A DNA stretch of 64,000 nt, from the NCBI GenBank assembly GCA_016794565.1, contig JAEUHQ010000196.1, forward strand, positions 1-64,000. Reading direction: 5' to 3'. Positions within the stretch are counted from its first letter, which is position 1. Each line of letters starts with the position of its first letter. This stretch comes from Planctomycetota bacterium (GTDB lineage Bacteria; Planctomycetota; UBA1135; UBA2386). This document shows, one piece after another, positions 16,462 to 25,171 of this stretch. The position numbers and the translations under genes were made by a program. The notes under the pieces were generated by a model, which worked only from the letters and a program-made list of their open reading frames with translations, was not told the DNA's origin and did no database searches.

Positions 16462-18554
16462 CGCGGGAACGCCTCGGGCAGGCCGCCATCGACCGGCAGC
16501 ACGGCGCCCGTCGTCGGCGTGCGCAGCGAAGCGAAGAACACGACCGCCTCCCCGACGTGACGCGGCAGCACCGTCGTCTTCAGCAGCGACCGCTCGCGGT
16601 AGAACGCGCGGAGCCCGGCGGCGTCGAGGCCGCGCGCCTGCATGCGCTTCTCGCCCACCTCCTGCCACAGACGGCTCGGCACCTCGTCGTCGCCGAACAC
16701 GGCGTCGGCGTTGATCGCGTTCACCCGGACGCCGAACTCGGCGAACTCCATCGCGGCGATGCGGGCGAGCTGCAGCGCAGCGACCTTGCTCGCCGAGTAG
16801 GCGGCGAAGCCCTTGCCGGGCGCGAACGCGTTCTTGCTCGCCTGCACCACCACGCTGCCGCCGGTCGACTGCGCGCGCAGCACGCGGGCCGCCTCCTTCA
16901 GCACCAGCATCGTCGCGGTCGTGTTGACCTCGAGCACCTGCGCGAACTTCGCCGGGTCCATCGCGGCGATCGGACTCTCGTGCGCGATGCCCGCGTTGGG
17001 CACGACGCAGTCGACGCCGCCGAATGCGAGCACGCACTCGGCGAGAACCCGCGCGACGGCGGTCTCGTCCGTGAGATCGGCGACGCCGGAGGCGAGACGC
17101 GCGCCGTGCGCGGCGAAGCGTTTCGTGACCGCGCCGAGGCGGTCGACGTCGACGTCGGTGGCGAACACGCACGCGCCCGCGACGAGCAGCGCTTCGACGA
17201 TGCCCGCGCCGATGGCGCCGGCCGCCCCCGTCACGAACGCGATCTGCCCCGCCAGCAGCGCCGGGACGACCGCGGCGAGCTTCTGCCGCTCGAGCGGCCA
17301 GTACTCCATCTCGGCGAGTTCCGCATCGGTGAGCGGCACGAACTCGCCGAGTGCGTGGGCGCGCGCCTTGCAGCGCAGCGTCTGTTCGGCGATGTCCGCC
17401 GCGATCCTCGCCGCCTCGAGCTGAGGCGCGAAGGCCGCGAGTCCGACGCCTTCGATCACGGCGACCACCGGCAGAGGCGACAGCATCGACGGCGCGTGGC
17501 GGCGACCGTGCACCTCGAAGCAGCGCGCGTACGACGCCGCGAACGCGGCCACTTCACGGCGGCAGAGATCGGGCGACTGCGCCGCGGCGCGCGACAGCCA
17601 GAGGTAGTGGCCCTTCGTGCGCAGCACGTGGTCCGGCGTGATCGGGTTCGTCGCACACAGGGCGCGCGCGCTGCCGTGCGCGGCGAACGCCGCGAGGTCG
17701 TCGCCGGTCCGTGCACTCGAGACGACTCGCTGGAACCCTTCGCCGAACGGCGTCGCGAGCGGCGCGGCGAGCGCCCCGCGCACCACGGGAAGGGCGGCCG
17801 CGAGGAACGCGGTGCGGTCGTTCGCCGGCAACGGCGCCGGTTCCCCCGCGAGCATCGGCGCGATGCCGCCGATCTGCCGCTGCACGTACTTCTCCGCGCG
17901 ATCGACGAACTCGATCGTGCGCTCGTAGCTCTCCCGCGCCGTCGCACCGAACGTGAACAGACCGTGCTTCCGCAGCACGATGGCTCGGCACTGCGGCGCC
18001 CGGTCGAACGCCGCGGCGACCGCCTTCGCGAGCGGGAAGCCCGGCATGATCCACGGCAGCACGACCACGTCGTCGCCGAACGCGGCGCGCACGTGGCGTT
18101 CGTCGGGCTGGTCCGTCAGCACCAGAACGGGCTCGGCGTGCGTGTGGTCGACGAACGTGTGCGGCAGGAACGCGTGCAGGAGCGTCTCGACGGACGGATT
18201 CGGCGCGCGACTCTCGAGCAACGCACCCCGAACCACATCGACCATCTCCTGGTCGCCGAGACGATCCAGCGTGCGCAGCTCGAGCAGCGGAGCGAGACGC
18301 ACTGCGGGCAGCCCCGATGGCTCCACCTTCGCGAGATCGCTGCCACTGCCCTTCACGCACAGCACCGCGACCTCACGGCCGAGCACGTCGCGCCGCGAAG
18401 TCTTGACCGACGTGTTGCCGCCGCCGTGCAGCACGAGCGAGGGGTCACTGCCGATCAGCCGCGACGTGTAGACGCGCAGCGCCAGTGCTTCGCCGTGGCC
18501 GGCGTAGCGGCGGACATGGTCACGGGCGTCGTCGTCGTTCCACTTGCTGGGCAT
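16458..18554 (-). CDS. Bifunctional class II aldolase / short-chain dehydrogenase (rhamnulose-phosphate aldolase-dehydrogenase type)
   Basis: Protein of 698 residues, the length usual for the aldolase-SDR fusion family (YuxG/RhaEW type) that splits L-rhamnulose-1-phosphate and oxidises lactaldehyde. The N-terminal class II aldolase domain (about 20-240) shows LVLHGGGNTSVKT, the zinc-type HTHAEP and VLRKHGLFTFG. The C-terminal SDR domain (about 430-698) shows the NAD site VTGAAGAIGAGI, NAGIAHESPI and the catalytic YSASKVA. I cannot prove the sugar: no rhamnose isomerase or kinase is nearby. It overlaps the ABC ATPase gene by 4 bp, an unusual operon partner. A TACGTT hexamer lies 26 nt before the ATG. 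Confidence 0.88.
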   Translation of the reverse strand: MPSKWNDDDARDHVRRYAGHGEALALRVYTSRLIGSDPSLVLHGGGNTSVKTSRRDVLGREVAVLCVKGSGSDLAKVEPSGLPAVRLAPLLELRTLDRLGDQEMVDVVRGALLESRAPNPSVETLLHAFLPHTFVDHTHAEPVLVLTDQPDERHVRAAFGDDVVVLPWIMPGFPLAKAVAAAFDRAPQCRAIVLRKHGLFTFGATARESYERTIEFVDRAEKYVQRQIGGIAPMLAGEPAPLPANDRTAFLAAALPVVRGALAAPLATPFGEGFQRVVSSARTGDDLAAFAAHGSARALCATNPITPDHVLRTKGHYLWLSRAAAQSPDLCRREVAAFAASYARCFEVHGRRHAPSMLSPLPVVAVIEGVGLAAFAPQLEAARIAADIAEQTLRCKARAHALGEFVPLTDAELAEMEYWPLERQKLAAVVPALLAGQIAFVTGAAGAIGAGIVEALLVAGACVFATDVDVDRLGAVTKRFAAHGARLASGVADLTDETAVARVLAECVLAFGGVDCVVPNAGIAHESPIAAMDPAKFAQVLEVNTTATMLVLKEAARVLRAQSTGGSVVVQASKNAFAPGKGFAAYSASKVAALQLARIAAMEFAEFGVRVNAINADAVFGDDEVPSRLWQEVGEKRMQARGLDAAGLRAFYRERSLLKTTVLPRHVGEAVVFFASLRTPTTGAVLPVDGGLPEAFPR

Positions 18555-18608
18555 GGCGCGTTCGTCGCGGTCGTTCGGCCAACGTAGCGCGATCGCGCGC
18601 GGTCGGCA

Positions 18609-19595
18609 TCAGCGGCCGCGCCGATCCGGGTCGGGCGAACGGTTCGTCCGCAACCACGCGAGCAGGAGCTCGAAGTCCGCGGGCACGGGCGCTTCGAACG
18701 AGAGCGGCTCGAGCGTGTGAGGGTGGGCCAGCGAAAGGCGGATCGCGTGGAGCAGCTGTCGGCGCGGCGCCGGCGCATCGACGGGAAGCTCGTCGTGCTG
18801 CCGGATGCGCGAGCGATAGACACGGTCGCCGACGAGCGAGTGGCCGATCGCCGTCATGTGGACGCGGATCTGGTGCGTTCGCCCGGTCTTCGGCCGACAC
18901 AGCACGTGGGCGAACCCGCGGAAGCGCTCGAGGACTTCGTAGTAGGTCTGTGACTCGCGGCCGCCTTCCTCGACGACGGTCATGCGGTCGGGCTTCTTCG
19001 GGTCCGGCGCGATCGGGCGCTCGATCCAGTCGCTGTGGAAGCGCGGCTCGCCGAAGACGACGCAGCGGTACTCCTTCGCGACGGTGCGCGCCTTCCACTG
19101 CGTTCGCAGCGCATCGAGGGCCGCCTGCGTCTTGCCGACGACCATCACGCCCGAAGTGTCCCGGTCGAGCCGGTGCACGATGCCGGGGCGACTGTCTTCG
19201 ACGGGAGACGGCAGGTCCCCGAAGGTCGCACGCGCCCAGCTCGCGACCGTGTGCGCGCGCACCGAACGATCGTCGGGCGGGTGCGCAGCGATCCCGGCCG
19301 GCTTGTCGATCACGCACATCCACGGATCGTCGTAGAGCACCGGGATCTCCGGCAGCGGCAGCCCGGGAACCAGCGGATCGAACGAACGGTCCGGGTCGAG
19401 CGTGAACGTCACGACCTGGTCGAGCGCGAGCGGCAGGCTCGGCCGGACCGGCGCCCCGGGCACCGTCACGAGTCCCTTGTCGAGAAGGCGCCGCGCGTAG
19501 CTGCGCCCGCCGATCTCGGGCTGCGCGGCGAGGAACACGTCGAGCCGCATGCCGACCTGGGCCGGACCCACCTTCCGCTCCATCGGGCTCTGCAT
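18609..19595 (-). CDS. RluA-family pseudouridine synthase
   Basis: Protein of 328 residues. An N-terminal S4 RNA-binding domain (MRLDVFLAAQ ... YARRLLDKGLV) is followed by the RluA catalytic domain. The active-site motif is HRLDRDTSGVMV, with the catalytic aspartate in RDTSG, and KTGRTHQIRVHM is the second conserved block. RluA-family enzymes convert uridines in 23S rRNA or tRNA to pseudouridine; the RluD/RluA/RluC split cannot be made safely here. The gene is divergent from the HD-GYP response regulator, with 184 bp between them. Confidence 0.93.
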   Translation of the reverse strand: MQSPMERKVGPAQVGMRLDVFLAAQPEIGGRSYARRLLDKGLVTVPGAPVRPSLPLALDQVVTFTLDPDRSFDPLVPGLPLPEIPVLYDDPWMCVIDKPAGIAAHPPDDRSVRAHTVASWARATFGDLPSPVEDSRPGIVHRLDRDTSGVMVVGKTQAALDALRTQWKARTVAKEYRCVVFGEPRFHSDWIERPIAPDPKKPDRMTVVEEGGRESQTYYEVLERFRGFAHVLCRPKTGRTHQIRVHMTAIGHSLVGDRVYRSRIRQHDELPVDAPAPRRQLLHAIRLSLAHPHTLEPLSFEAPVPADFELLLAWLRTNRSPDPDRRGR

Positions 19596-19666
19596 CGACG
19601 CGGCATCATCGAGTCGACGTCGCGCGGCGCAACGTGCAAGGCGCGGCGCGACGTCGAAGCGCCGAT

Positions 19667-19691
19667 GGTGTGGAGTTTTCCAGAACACACC
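19667..19691. promoter_or_regulatory. Nested palindrome in the rluA-like / HD-GYP divergent region
   Basis: GGTGTG at 19667-19672 faces CACACC at 19686-19691, and inside it TGGA and TCCA flank GTTT. This is an AT-richer spot in a very GC-rich spacer and could be an operator for one of the two divergent genes. No known binding site is recognised. Confidence 0.3.
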
Positions 19692-19779
19692 TTGCCTCGC
19701 GTGGAAAGCTGTGGAGACTCCTCGTCGTTCTCGGGTGCGCTCTTCCCTCGGAGCGCGTCCGGGCGGTTCCCGGGTTGCC

Positions 19780-20865
19780 ATGCGACGCAACGAAGCTCTC
19801 CCCATGGCGCGCGAAAGCGCGGGTCCCTCTGCCACCGAAGCCGCCGACCCCGGGGACACAGCGCTGTCGCCGAGGCGCCATCGCGTCCTTCTCGTCGACG
19901 ACGATCCGGACATTCTCGCCGGCCTGTGCCACGCGCTCGAGACCGGCGGGTTCGTGGTGACCTGCGCCAGCTCGCTCGGCTCGGCGATCGAACGGCTGCG
20001 GCGCGACACGTTCCACCTGGTGATCACCGACCTCTACCTCGGTGACGAAGACCTCGGCCACGCGATCGCGGACGTCGCCCGCGAACGGCGCCCCTCGCCC
20101 CCGGTCATCGTGATGACCGGCCGGCCGACCTTCGATGGCGCCCAGGAAGCGCTGCGCAACCACGTCGCCGACATCGTCGTGAAGCCGTTGTCACCGGAGA
20201 CCCTGCTGGCGACCTGCCGGCGCGTGATCCACGAGACGGAGCTCGCGCGCCGCAACGCGGAACTCGAATCGGCGAATCGGGTGCTCACGTCCGTTCTGCC
20301 GCGCACGATCGAGATGAAGGACCCGACCACGAGCGGCCACGCCGCGCGCGTCGTGGGCTACGCCGAGACGCTGGCGAACAAGTGCGGCGTCGGCGAAGCG
20401 GACCGGGCCTCGTTGCGGCTCGCCGCGTTGCTGCACGACATCGGCAAGATCGGCATTCCCGACCGGATCCTGACGAAACCGGGAGCCCTGACGGCCGACG
20501 AGATGGAGGTCGTGAAGGGTCACCCGCAGCTCGGATACGAAGTGCTCGCGCCGCTGCGCGACCACGAAGATGTGCGCACCTGGGTCTACCAGCACCACGA
20601 ACGATGGGACGGCCGCGGCTACCCCCAGGGACTGGCCGGCGAGGACGTCGCGCTGCCGGGCCGCATCCTGATCCTGGCCGAGGTCTACGACGCGCTCGCC
20701 GAGCAGCGCAGCTACAAGCCGGCATGGCCGGTCGAGAAGATCGTGGCCCTGTTCCGCGACCAAGCCGGGCGCCAGTTCGACCCTGAGCTCGCGCGGCTCG
20801 TCGCCGACGGCCTCGAGCGACAGGGCAGCCGGTTCTTCGCCGAAGCACCGGACCGCTTGTTCTGA
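19780..20865 (+). CDS. Response regulator with HD-GYP domain (cyclic-di-GMP phosphodiesterase type)
   Basis: Protein of 361 residues. Receiver domain at about 35-150: acidic pocket VDDDPD, phospho-acceptor D84 in VITDLYLGDED, and Lys in VVKPLSPE. A short coiled linker (ELARRNAELESANR) leads to an HD-GYP domain with intact metal and signature residues: LLHDIGKIGIPD (219-230), GHPQLGYEVL and QHHERWDGRGYP (271-282). Such proteins hydrolyse cyclic-di-GMP under control of a histidine kinase; no kinase is adjacent. Start ATG at 19780 is chosen as the first in frame after the divergent promoter region; ATG 19804 would lose 8 residues only. Confidence 0.9.
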   Translation: MRRNEALPMARESAGPSATEAADPGDTALSPRRHRVLLVDDDPDILAGLCHALETGGFVVTCASSLGSAIERLRRDTFHLVITDLYLGDEDLGHAIADVARERRPSPPVIVMTGRPTFDGAQEALRNHVADIVVKPLSPETLLATCRRVIHETELARRNAELESANRVLTSVLPRTIEMKDPTTSGHAARVVGYAETLANKCGVGEADRASLRLAALLHDIGKIGIPDRILTKPGALTADEMEVVKGHPQLGYEVLAPLRDHEDVRTWVYQHHERWDGRGYPQGLAGEDVALPGRILILAEVYDALAEQRSYKPAWPVEKIVALFRDQAGRQFDPELARLVADGLERQGSRFFAEAPDRLF

Positions 20866-20950
20866 CCAGAGACGCGACCGTCGGGTTGCGCGCACGCCGC
20901 CGGCGCCGGGGCCTCGGGACCGCGAGCCGCAGGCACGGCCACAATCCCGC

Positions 20951-20978
20951 TCGACAGGGTCGCGGGCAGGGGTAGGAT
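20951..20978 (+). promoter_or_regulatory. Candidate sigma-70-type promoter of the SUMF1-like gene
   Basis: TCGACA at 20951-20956 and TAGGAT at 20973-20978 with a 16-bp spacer. This would start RNA near 20985, leaving about 75 nt before the ATG at 21060. Confidence 0.45.
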
Positions 20979-21059
20979 CCGGCGCCCTCCGGATCCGCCT
21001 CGTTGCCGACGACCCCCGGCCAACGCGGGCGCGAACTCGCTTCCAGGATTCTCCAGCCA

Positions 21060-23090
21060 ATGCCACGGACCACGCTGCGATTCTCGCCGCGGGCGCCGAT
21101 CTCGATCGGCATCCTGCTGACCGGCATCTGCGCCCAGTCGACGACGGGCCTCGTCGCGCAGAACAGTACGGCGTCGCCATCGGCCAAAGGAACACCCTCC
21201 GCCAACGGCCGCGAGGCCGCCACCGAAGGCCTGCCGGCGTTCCTGCTCCTGGTGCCGGGCGGCACCGTCGAGATGGGCCTGTCCGCGGACGAACTCCTGA
21301 ACAGCGCCGCCCAGGTCGTGAGTCCGACCCGCCCCACTCCGGCGATCGCGGCGAAGATCGCCACCCAGACCTACCTCACGAAGGTGCGGCTGTCCGCGTC
21401 CTCGCTCGGGGAGAAGAAGGTGGACGTCGCCCCGTTCTTCCTCGCGAAGTGGCCCGTGAAGTGCGGGGAGTACGAGAAGGTGCTGACGCGTCGCCGCGCC
21501 GCCGGCGAGAAGGTGACCCCGCCGTTCGACTGGTGGCGCTACGGCCGCGAAGACCACTTCAACTCCGTGCACGAACAGATCGGCAAGGAGTTTCCGAACG
21601 ACCCGGATGCGCTGCTGAACTTCTGGGAGCGGCACGGCCCCGAGCTCCCGTTCGCGATCCCGAAGGACAAGAAGGGCAATCCGATGACGGAGTGCCCGGT
21701 CACGACCATCACGTTCCGGCAGGCCAACGAATTCGCCGCCGCGTTCGGAATGCGGCTGCCGACCGAAGCAGAGTTCACGCGGGCCGCGCGCGGCGACGGC
21801 ACGAACCTGTGGCCCTGGGGCAAGACCGGCGCAGACGTGTTCACCGAAGAAGCGCTGAAGCAGATGCGGCTCTTCACCACGAGTGACAAGGAGCTGAAGC
21901 CGGTGGGAACGGTGGCCGCCGGCACGGGGCCGTTCGGACATCTCGACCTGTTCGGCCAGGTGCAGCAGTTCATGGCCGGAGTCGGCTATCGCCCGATCAA
22001 CGGTGCCGACGCGTTCGCCGCGGAATGGAAGAGCCTGCAGAAGGACAAGGTCGGCGCTCTCGTGACGGCGCCGCCGACGTGGGACGAAACGAAGGTCATC
22101 ACGAAGGGCGGCTCGTACTTGTCCGGCGAAGAGCCGATCACGCTCCTCATCGACGCGCGCCTCAAGGTGATGACGATCGACGCGCTGCAAGGTGTCGGCT
22201 TCCGCCTCGCGAAGAGCCCGAAACCGGGCTACGACCTGCTGTTCTCGCTCCTGCGCGGCACCTACAACCGCTCGCTGTTCGAACGCGACCAGGACATCGA
22301 CCTGTCGAACCAGATCGGCGCCGAACGGTACGAATTCGGACCGGACGGCTTCCCGACCGCGTACCACGCCGTCTCGTTCGCCCCGATGGACCAGATCACG
22401 ATCGACAAGACGCTCGATCTGGCGAAGCTCGTCGAGAAGAGCCTGTCCACGCCGATGCTCGTCGGAACGTTCGCGACGACGGAGCCCCTCGCCGACCCCG
22501 CGGTTCCGGCCGGGCACTACACGGTGCTGTTCCGTCGCGATGGCATGCCGCGCGAACTCGTCGAAGCGATCAAGACGGGCCACCGCGACGTCGTGGCCAT
22601 GCGCAAGTCGAAGGCCAAACCCGAAGAGGCCGGTGACGGCGAGAAGGGCAAGGACGAGAAGGCCAAGGACGACAAGGGCAAGAAGCAGGACAAGCCCGAG
22701 AAGCAGGACAAGAGGTCGTGGCGCGAGATCACGCTGCGCTACGGCATCACGGAGGACGATCTCGCCTCGAAGGAAGCGGAGACCGGGCTCGGCTACATCC
22801 GAATGGACGGCGTCAAGGTGCCGACCGACAAGGACTACTTCCTGCTGCACGACAACGACGGCAAGATCGCCGCGGCGATCCCCGCTGCCGTGCGCCCGGT
22901 GGCGGCAGCGCCGTTCACATCCAGCCTGGCGGTCGAAGCGAGTCCGTCCGGCAAGGCCCACGTGAAGTTCCACTTCGCCACGATCGTGTGTTCGCAGAAC
23001 CCGAAGAAGGTTGCGGACGTGCACTTCGCCGTGACACTCGACAGCGCGAACCCAACGGGCGAATCCCCGTGGCGCCTGCCCACGCCGTGA
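21060..23090 (+). CDS. Exported SUMF1/FGE-fold protein lacking the catalytic cysteines
   Basis: Protein of 676 residues with a hydrophobic export-like start (PISIGILLTGICAQS). Residues about 60-395 follow the SUMF1 (formylglycine-generating-enzyme) fold: LLVPGGTVEMG, then a long insertion, ITFRQANEFAAAFGMRLPTE, AEFTRAARG, FGHLDLFGQVQQFM (in place of the usual GNVWEW), KGGSYLSGE and GFRLAK. The cysteine pair of true enzymes is missing around KGGSYLSGE, so this is probably a binding or structural relative. The second half has a charged Lys/Asp/Glu-rich stretch (about 520-560) and a C-terminal domain of unknown type. ATG 21060 is chosen for its signal sequence; a TTG at 21003 is possible. It is followed after 31 bp by the cupin gene. 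Confidence 0.75.
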   Translation: MPRTTLRFSPRAPISIGILLTGICAQSTTGLVAQNSTASPSAKGTPSANGREAATEGLPAFLLLVPGGTVEMGLSADELLNSAAQVVSPTRPTPAIAAKIATQTYLTKVRLSASSLGEKKVDVAPFFLAKWPVKCGEYEKVLTRRRAAGEKVTPPFDWWRYGREDHFNSVHEQIGKEFPNDPDALLNFWERHGPELPFAIPKDKKGNPMTECPVTTITFRQANEFAAAFGMRLPTEAEFTRAARGDGTNLWPWGKTGADVFTEEALKQMRLFTTSDKELKPVGTVAAGTGPFGHLDLFGQVQQFMAGVGYRPINGADAFAAEWKSLQKDKVGALVTAPPTWDETKVITKGGSYLSGEEPITLLIDARLKVMTIDALQGVGFRLAKSPKPGYDLLFSLLRGTYNRSLFERDQDIDLSNQIGAERYEFGPDGFPTAYHAVSFAPMDQITIDKTLDLAKLVEKSLSTPMLVGTFATTEPLADPAVPAGHYTVLFRRDGMPRELVEAIKTGHRDVVAMRKSKAKPEEAGDGEKGKDEKAKDDKGKKQDKPEKQDKRSWREITLRYGITEDDLASKEAETGLGYIRMDGVKVPTDKDYFLLHDNDGKIAAAIPAAVRPVAAAPFTSSLAVEASPSGKAHVKFHFATIVCSQNPKKVADVHFAVTLDSANPTGESPWRLPTP

Positions 23091-23121
23091 CCACCCTGTC
23101 CACCGCCCCGAGACGAGACCC

Positions 23122-23685
23122 GTGACCGCCCCGCACCCAGCAGCGAAGACGACGATCAACGACAAGGCGAAAGCCGCCTTCTCCTTCCAGGACTACTCGC
23201 CGCGCGGCGGCATCGACGGCGTCCAGATCGTCGACCTGAAGCGCTTCAACGACGACGGTGGCGCGATCACCGAACTCGGCCGCCTGACCGCGGGCATGCA
23301 TGCGCAGCTTCCCGGCTTCGAGTGCAAACAGGTCAACTACTCCGAGATGGAGCCCGGCGCGGTCAAGGCGTACCACATGCACCACCGCCAGACCGACGTG
23401 TGGTACGTGCCGCCGAGCGACAAGCTCCTGCTCGTGCTGCACGACTGCCGCAAGGGTTCGCCGACCGAAGGCAAGACCATGCGATTCGTGCTCGGCGACG
23501 GGAAGGACCGTCTGGTCCGGATCCCGCCAGGTGTCGCCCACGGCACGAGCAACATCGGCCAGCGTACCGGTCGCATCATCTACATGGTCGACGTGCAGTT
23601 CTCGCCGACGCCCGGAGAGTGCGACGAGGGCCGACTGCCGTGGGACTTCCTCGGCGCCGAGATCTGGGATGTCGTGAAGGGCTGA
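23122..23685 (+). CDS. RmlC-like cupin (dTDP-4-dehydrorhamnose 3,5-epimerase-related)
   Basis: Protein of 187 residues with a jelly-roll fold. The family marks are KQVNYSEMEPGAVKAYHMHH, then QTDVWYVPPSDKLLLVLHDC, VRIPPGVAHGTSNIG and the C-terminal EGRLPWDFLGAEIWDV. RmlC epimerases make dTDP-L-rhamnose precursors; the HMHHRQTD block corresponds to the catalytic His/Lys region, but the sequence is divergent and no other rml genes are near. A role as another sugar epimerase or as a plain cupin is possible. GTG start at 23122, 31 bp after the SUMF1-like stop; convergent with the cardiolipin synthase-like gene, 21 bp apart. Confidence 0.75.
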   Translation: MTAPHPAAKTTINDKAKAAFSFQDYSPRGGIDGVQIVDLKRFNDDGGAITELGRLTAGMHAQLPGFECKQVNYSEMEPGAVKAYHMHHRQTDVWYVPPSDKLLLVLHDCRKGSPTEGKTMRFVLGDGKDRLVRIPPGVAHGTSNIGQRTGRIIYMVDVQFSPTPGECDEGRLPWDFLGAEIWDVVKG

Positions 23686-23706
23686 CCGGACCGCGCACGG
23701 CGGCCG

Positions 23707-25161
23707 TCAGAGGAGCGGCGAGAACAGGCCGCAGAAGCCCGACAACGCACGCGCGAACGGGGTCTGCGGCAGATCCGCATCGGTGAGGCGACGGAAGAGC
23801 CTCATGCGCTTGTCGATCGTCTCCTCCACCTGCGTTGCGAGAGCCGGCGCATCGATCACCGCGACCGCGAGTTCGAAGTTCAGGTTCGCGCTTCGCAGGT
23901 CCATGTTCGCGCTTCCCACGATCACGACCTTGCCGTCGACCACGAGGACCTTGGCGTGGTTGTACTCCTCGATCGTCTCGTACAACTCGACGCCGACGGA
24001 CAGGAGCCGCGCGTAGTGGCTGCGCTGCGCCCAGTAGAGGACCGCGGCTTCGGCCTTCGGGCCGTTCGTGAAGATGCGCACCCGCACACCGCGCGCAGCG
24101 GCGAGCTGCAGCGCGAACAGGAGCGTCGGCGGCGGCACGAGGTACGGCGAACTGAGATCGACCGAGATCGCGGCTTCGTTGATCGCCTGGATCACGGCGT
24201 TCCACAGGTCGGACTCCTCGACCTCCGGCCCGCTGCAGACGACGCCGACGCGATCCCCGGCGCCGGCCGCAGGTCCGGGGCAGGCCGGCAGATCGGCGAG
24301 CACTTCGTCGGTGGCCGTGCACCAGTCCTCCACGAACACCGCCTGCAGGCTCCCGGCGGCCGGGCCGCGCACTTCGACCATCGCATCGAGCCAGCGCCGC
24401 GCCTTGCCGACACGATCGGTGAAGTACTCGTCGCCGACGTTGCGCCCGCCGACGAAGCCGACCTCCGAGTCGACGACGAGCAGTTTGCGGTGGTTGCGCA
24501 GGTTGACCGTGAACGGGCGGCGCTTCCACAAGAGCGGCAGGAACGCGACTGCCTCGCCACCGGCGTCGCGCAGCGGCTGCAGGTGCCGGTCCTTCAGCCC
24601 GAGACTCCCGAAGGAATCGAACAGGAGCCGCACCTTCACGCCACGGCGCGCGGCATCGGCGAGGACCGCGAGGAAGCGACGTCCCGTCTCGTCCGGCCGG
24701 AAGATGTAGACCACGCAGTGCACGTGGTGCCTCGTCGCGGCGATCGCGACCTCGGCCGCGGCGAAGAACTCCTCCCCCGTCGGCAGCCAGCGCAACTCGT
24801 TGCCGCCGACGAGCCCGGTTCCGTCCGCACCGGCGAGCAGGCACGGCAGACCGGCGCGCGGCGTGGCGGTACGCGCCGCACTGCCGCCGCGGCGCGGGCG
24901 CACGTCGCGCAGCCGCTGGCCTCGCACGCGGAGGCGCCGCAAGCGGCGCAGCTCCAGGCGCCGGGGCAGCAGGTAGTAGAGCAGGAGCCCGAACCAAGGC
25001 GCCGCGAGGATGACGACGATCCAGAGGAGCGTGCTCGCGGGCGAACCTCCGCGCACGAGCACGCGGTAGACGAACACCATCGCCAGCACTTCGCCGACGA
25101 GCGCGATCGCGAGGACTTGCCACGAACTGGCGGAGTCGATCGCGAGCGCCGCCGGGATCAT
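23707..25161 (-). CDS. Cardiolipin synthase-like phospholipase D family protein
   Basis: Protein of 484 residues, the normal cardiolipin synthase length. Two N-terminal helices (VLAIALVGEVLAMVFVYRVL and STLLWIVVILAAPWFGLLLY) are the PLDc_N domain. Two HKD motifs follow: HRKLLVVDSEVGFVGGRN and HAKVLVVDGKVVIVGSANMD. Bacterial cardiolipin synthases join two phosphatidyl groups at the inner membrane. The ATG at 25161 (MIPAALAIDSASSW) gives the expected short lead before the first helix. The lipoprotein gene ends 10 bp upstream on the same strand, so the two are probably co-transcribed. Confidence 0.9.
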   Translation of the reverse strand: MIPAALAIDSASSWQVLAIALVGEVLAMVFVYRVLVRGGSPASTLLWIVVILAAPWFGLLLYYLLPRRLELRRLRRLRVRGQRLRDVRPRRGGSAARTATPRAGLPCLLAGADGTGLVGGNELRWLPTGEEFFAAAEVAIAATRHHVHCVVYIFRPDETGRRFLAVLADAARRGVKVRLLFDSFGSLGLKDRHLQPLRDAGGEAVAFLPLLWKRRPFTVNLRNHRKLLVVDSEVGFVGGRNVGDEYFTDRVGKARRWLDAMVEVRGPAAGSLQAVFVEDWCTATDEVLADLPACPGPAAGAGDRVGVVCSGPEVEESDLWNAVIQAINEAAISVDLSSPYLVPPPTLLFALQLAAARGVRVRIFTNGPKAEAAVLYWAQRSHYARLLSVGVELYETIEEYNHAKVLVVDGKVVIVGSANMDLRSANLNFELAVAVIDAPALATQVEETIDKRMRLFRRLTDADLPQTPFARALSGFCGLFSPLL

Positions 25162-25171
25162 CGCGAGCGCG

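Noticed and set aside
16458..18554. Assignment of the gene symbol rhaD
   Set aside because: The aldolase/SDR fusion family fits, but no rhamnose isomerase, kinase or regulator is nearby, so the substrate is not established.
21060..23090. Assignment as an active formylglycine-generating enzyme
   Set aside because: The cysteine pair needed for catalysis is absent around KGGSYLSGE, so only the fold is claimed.
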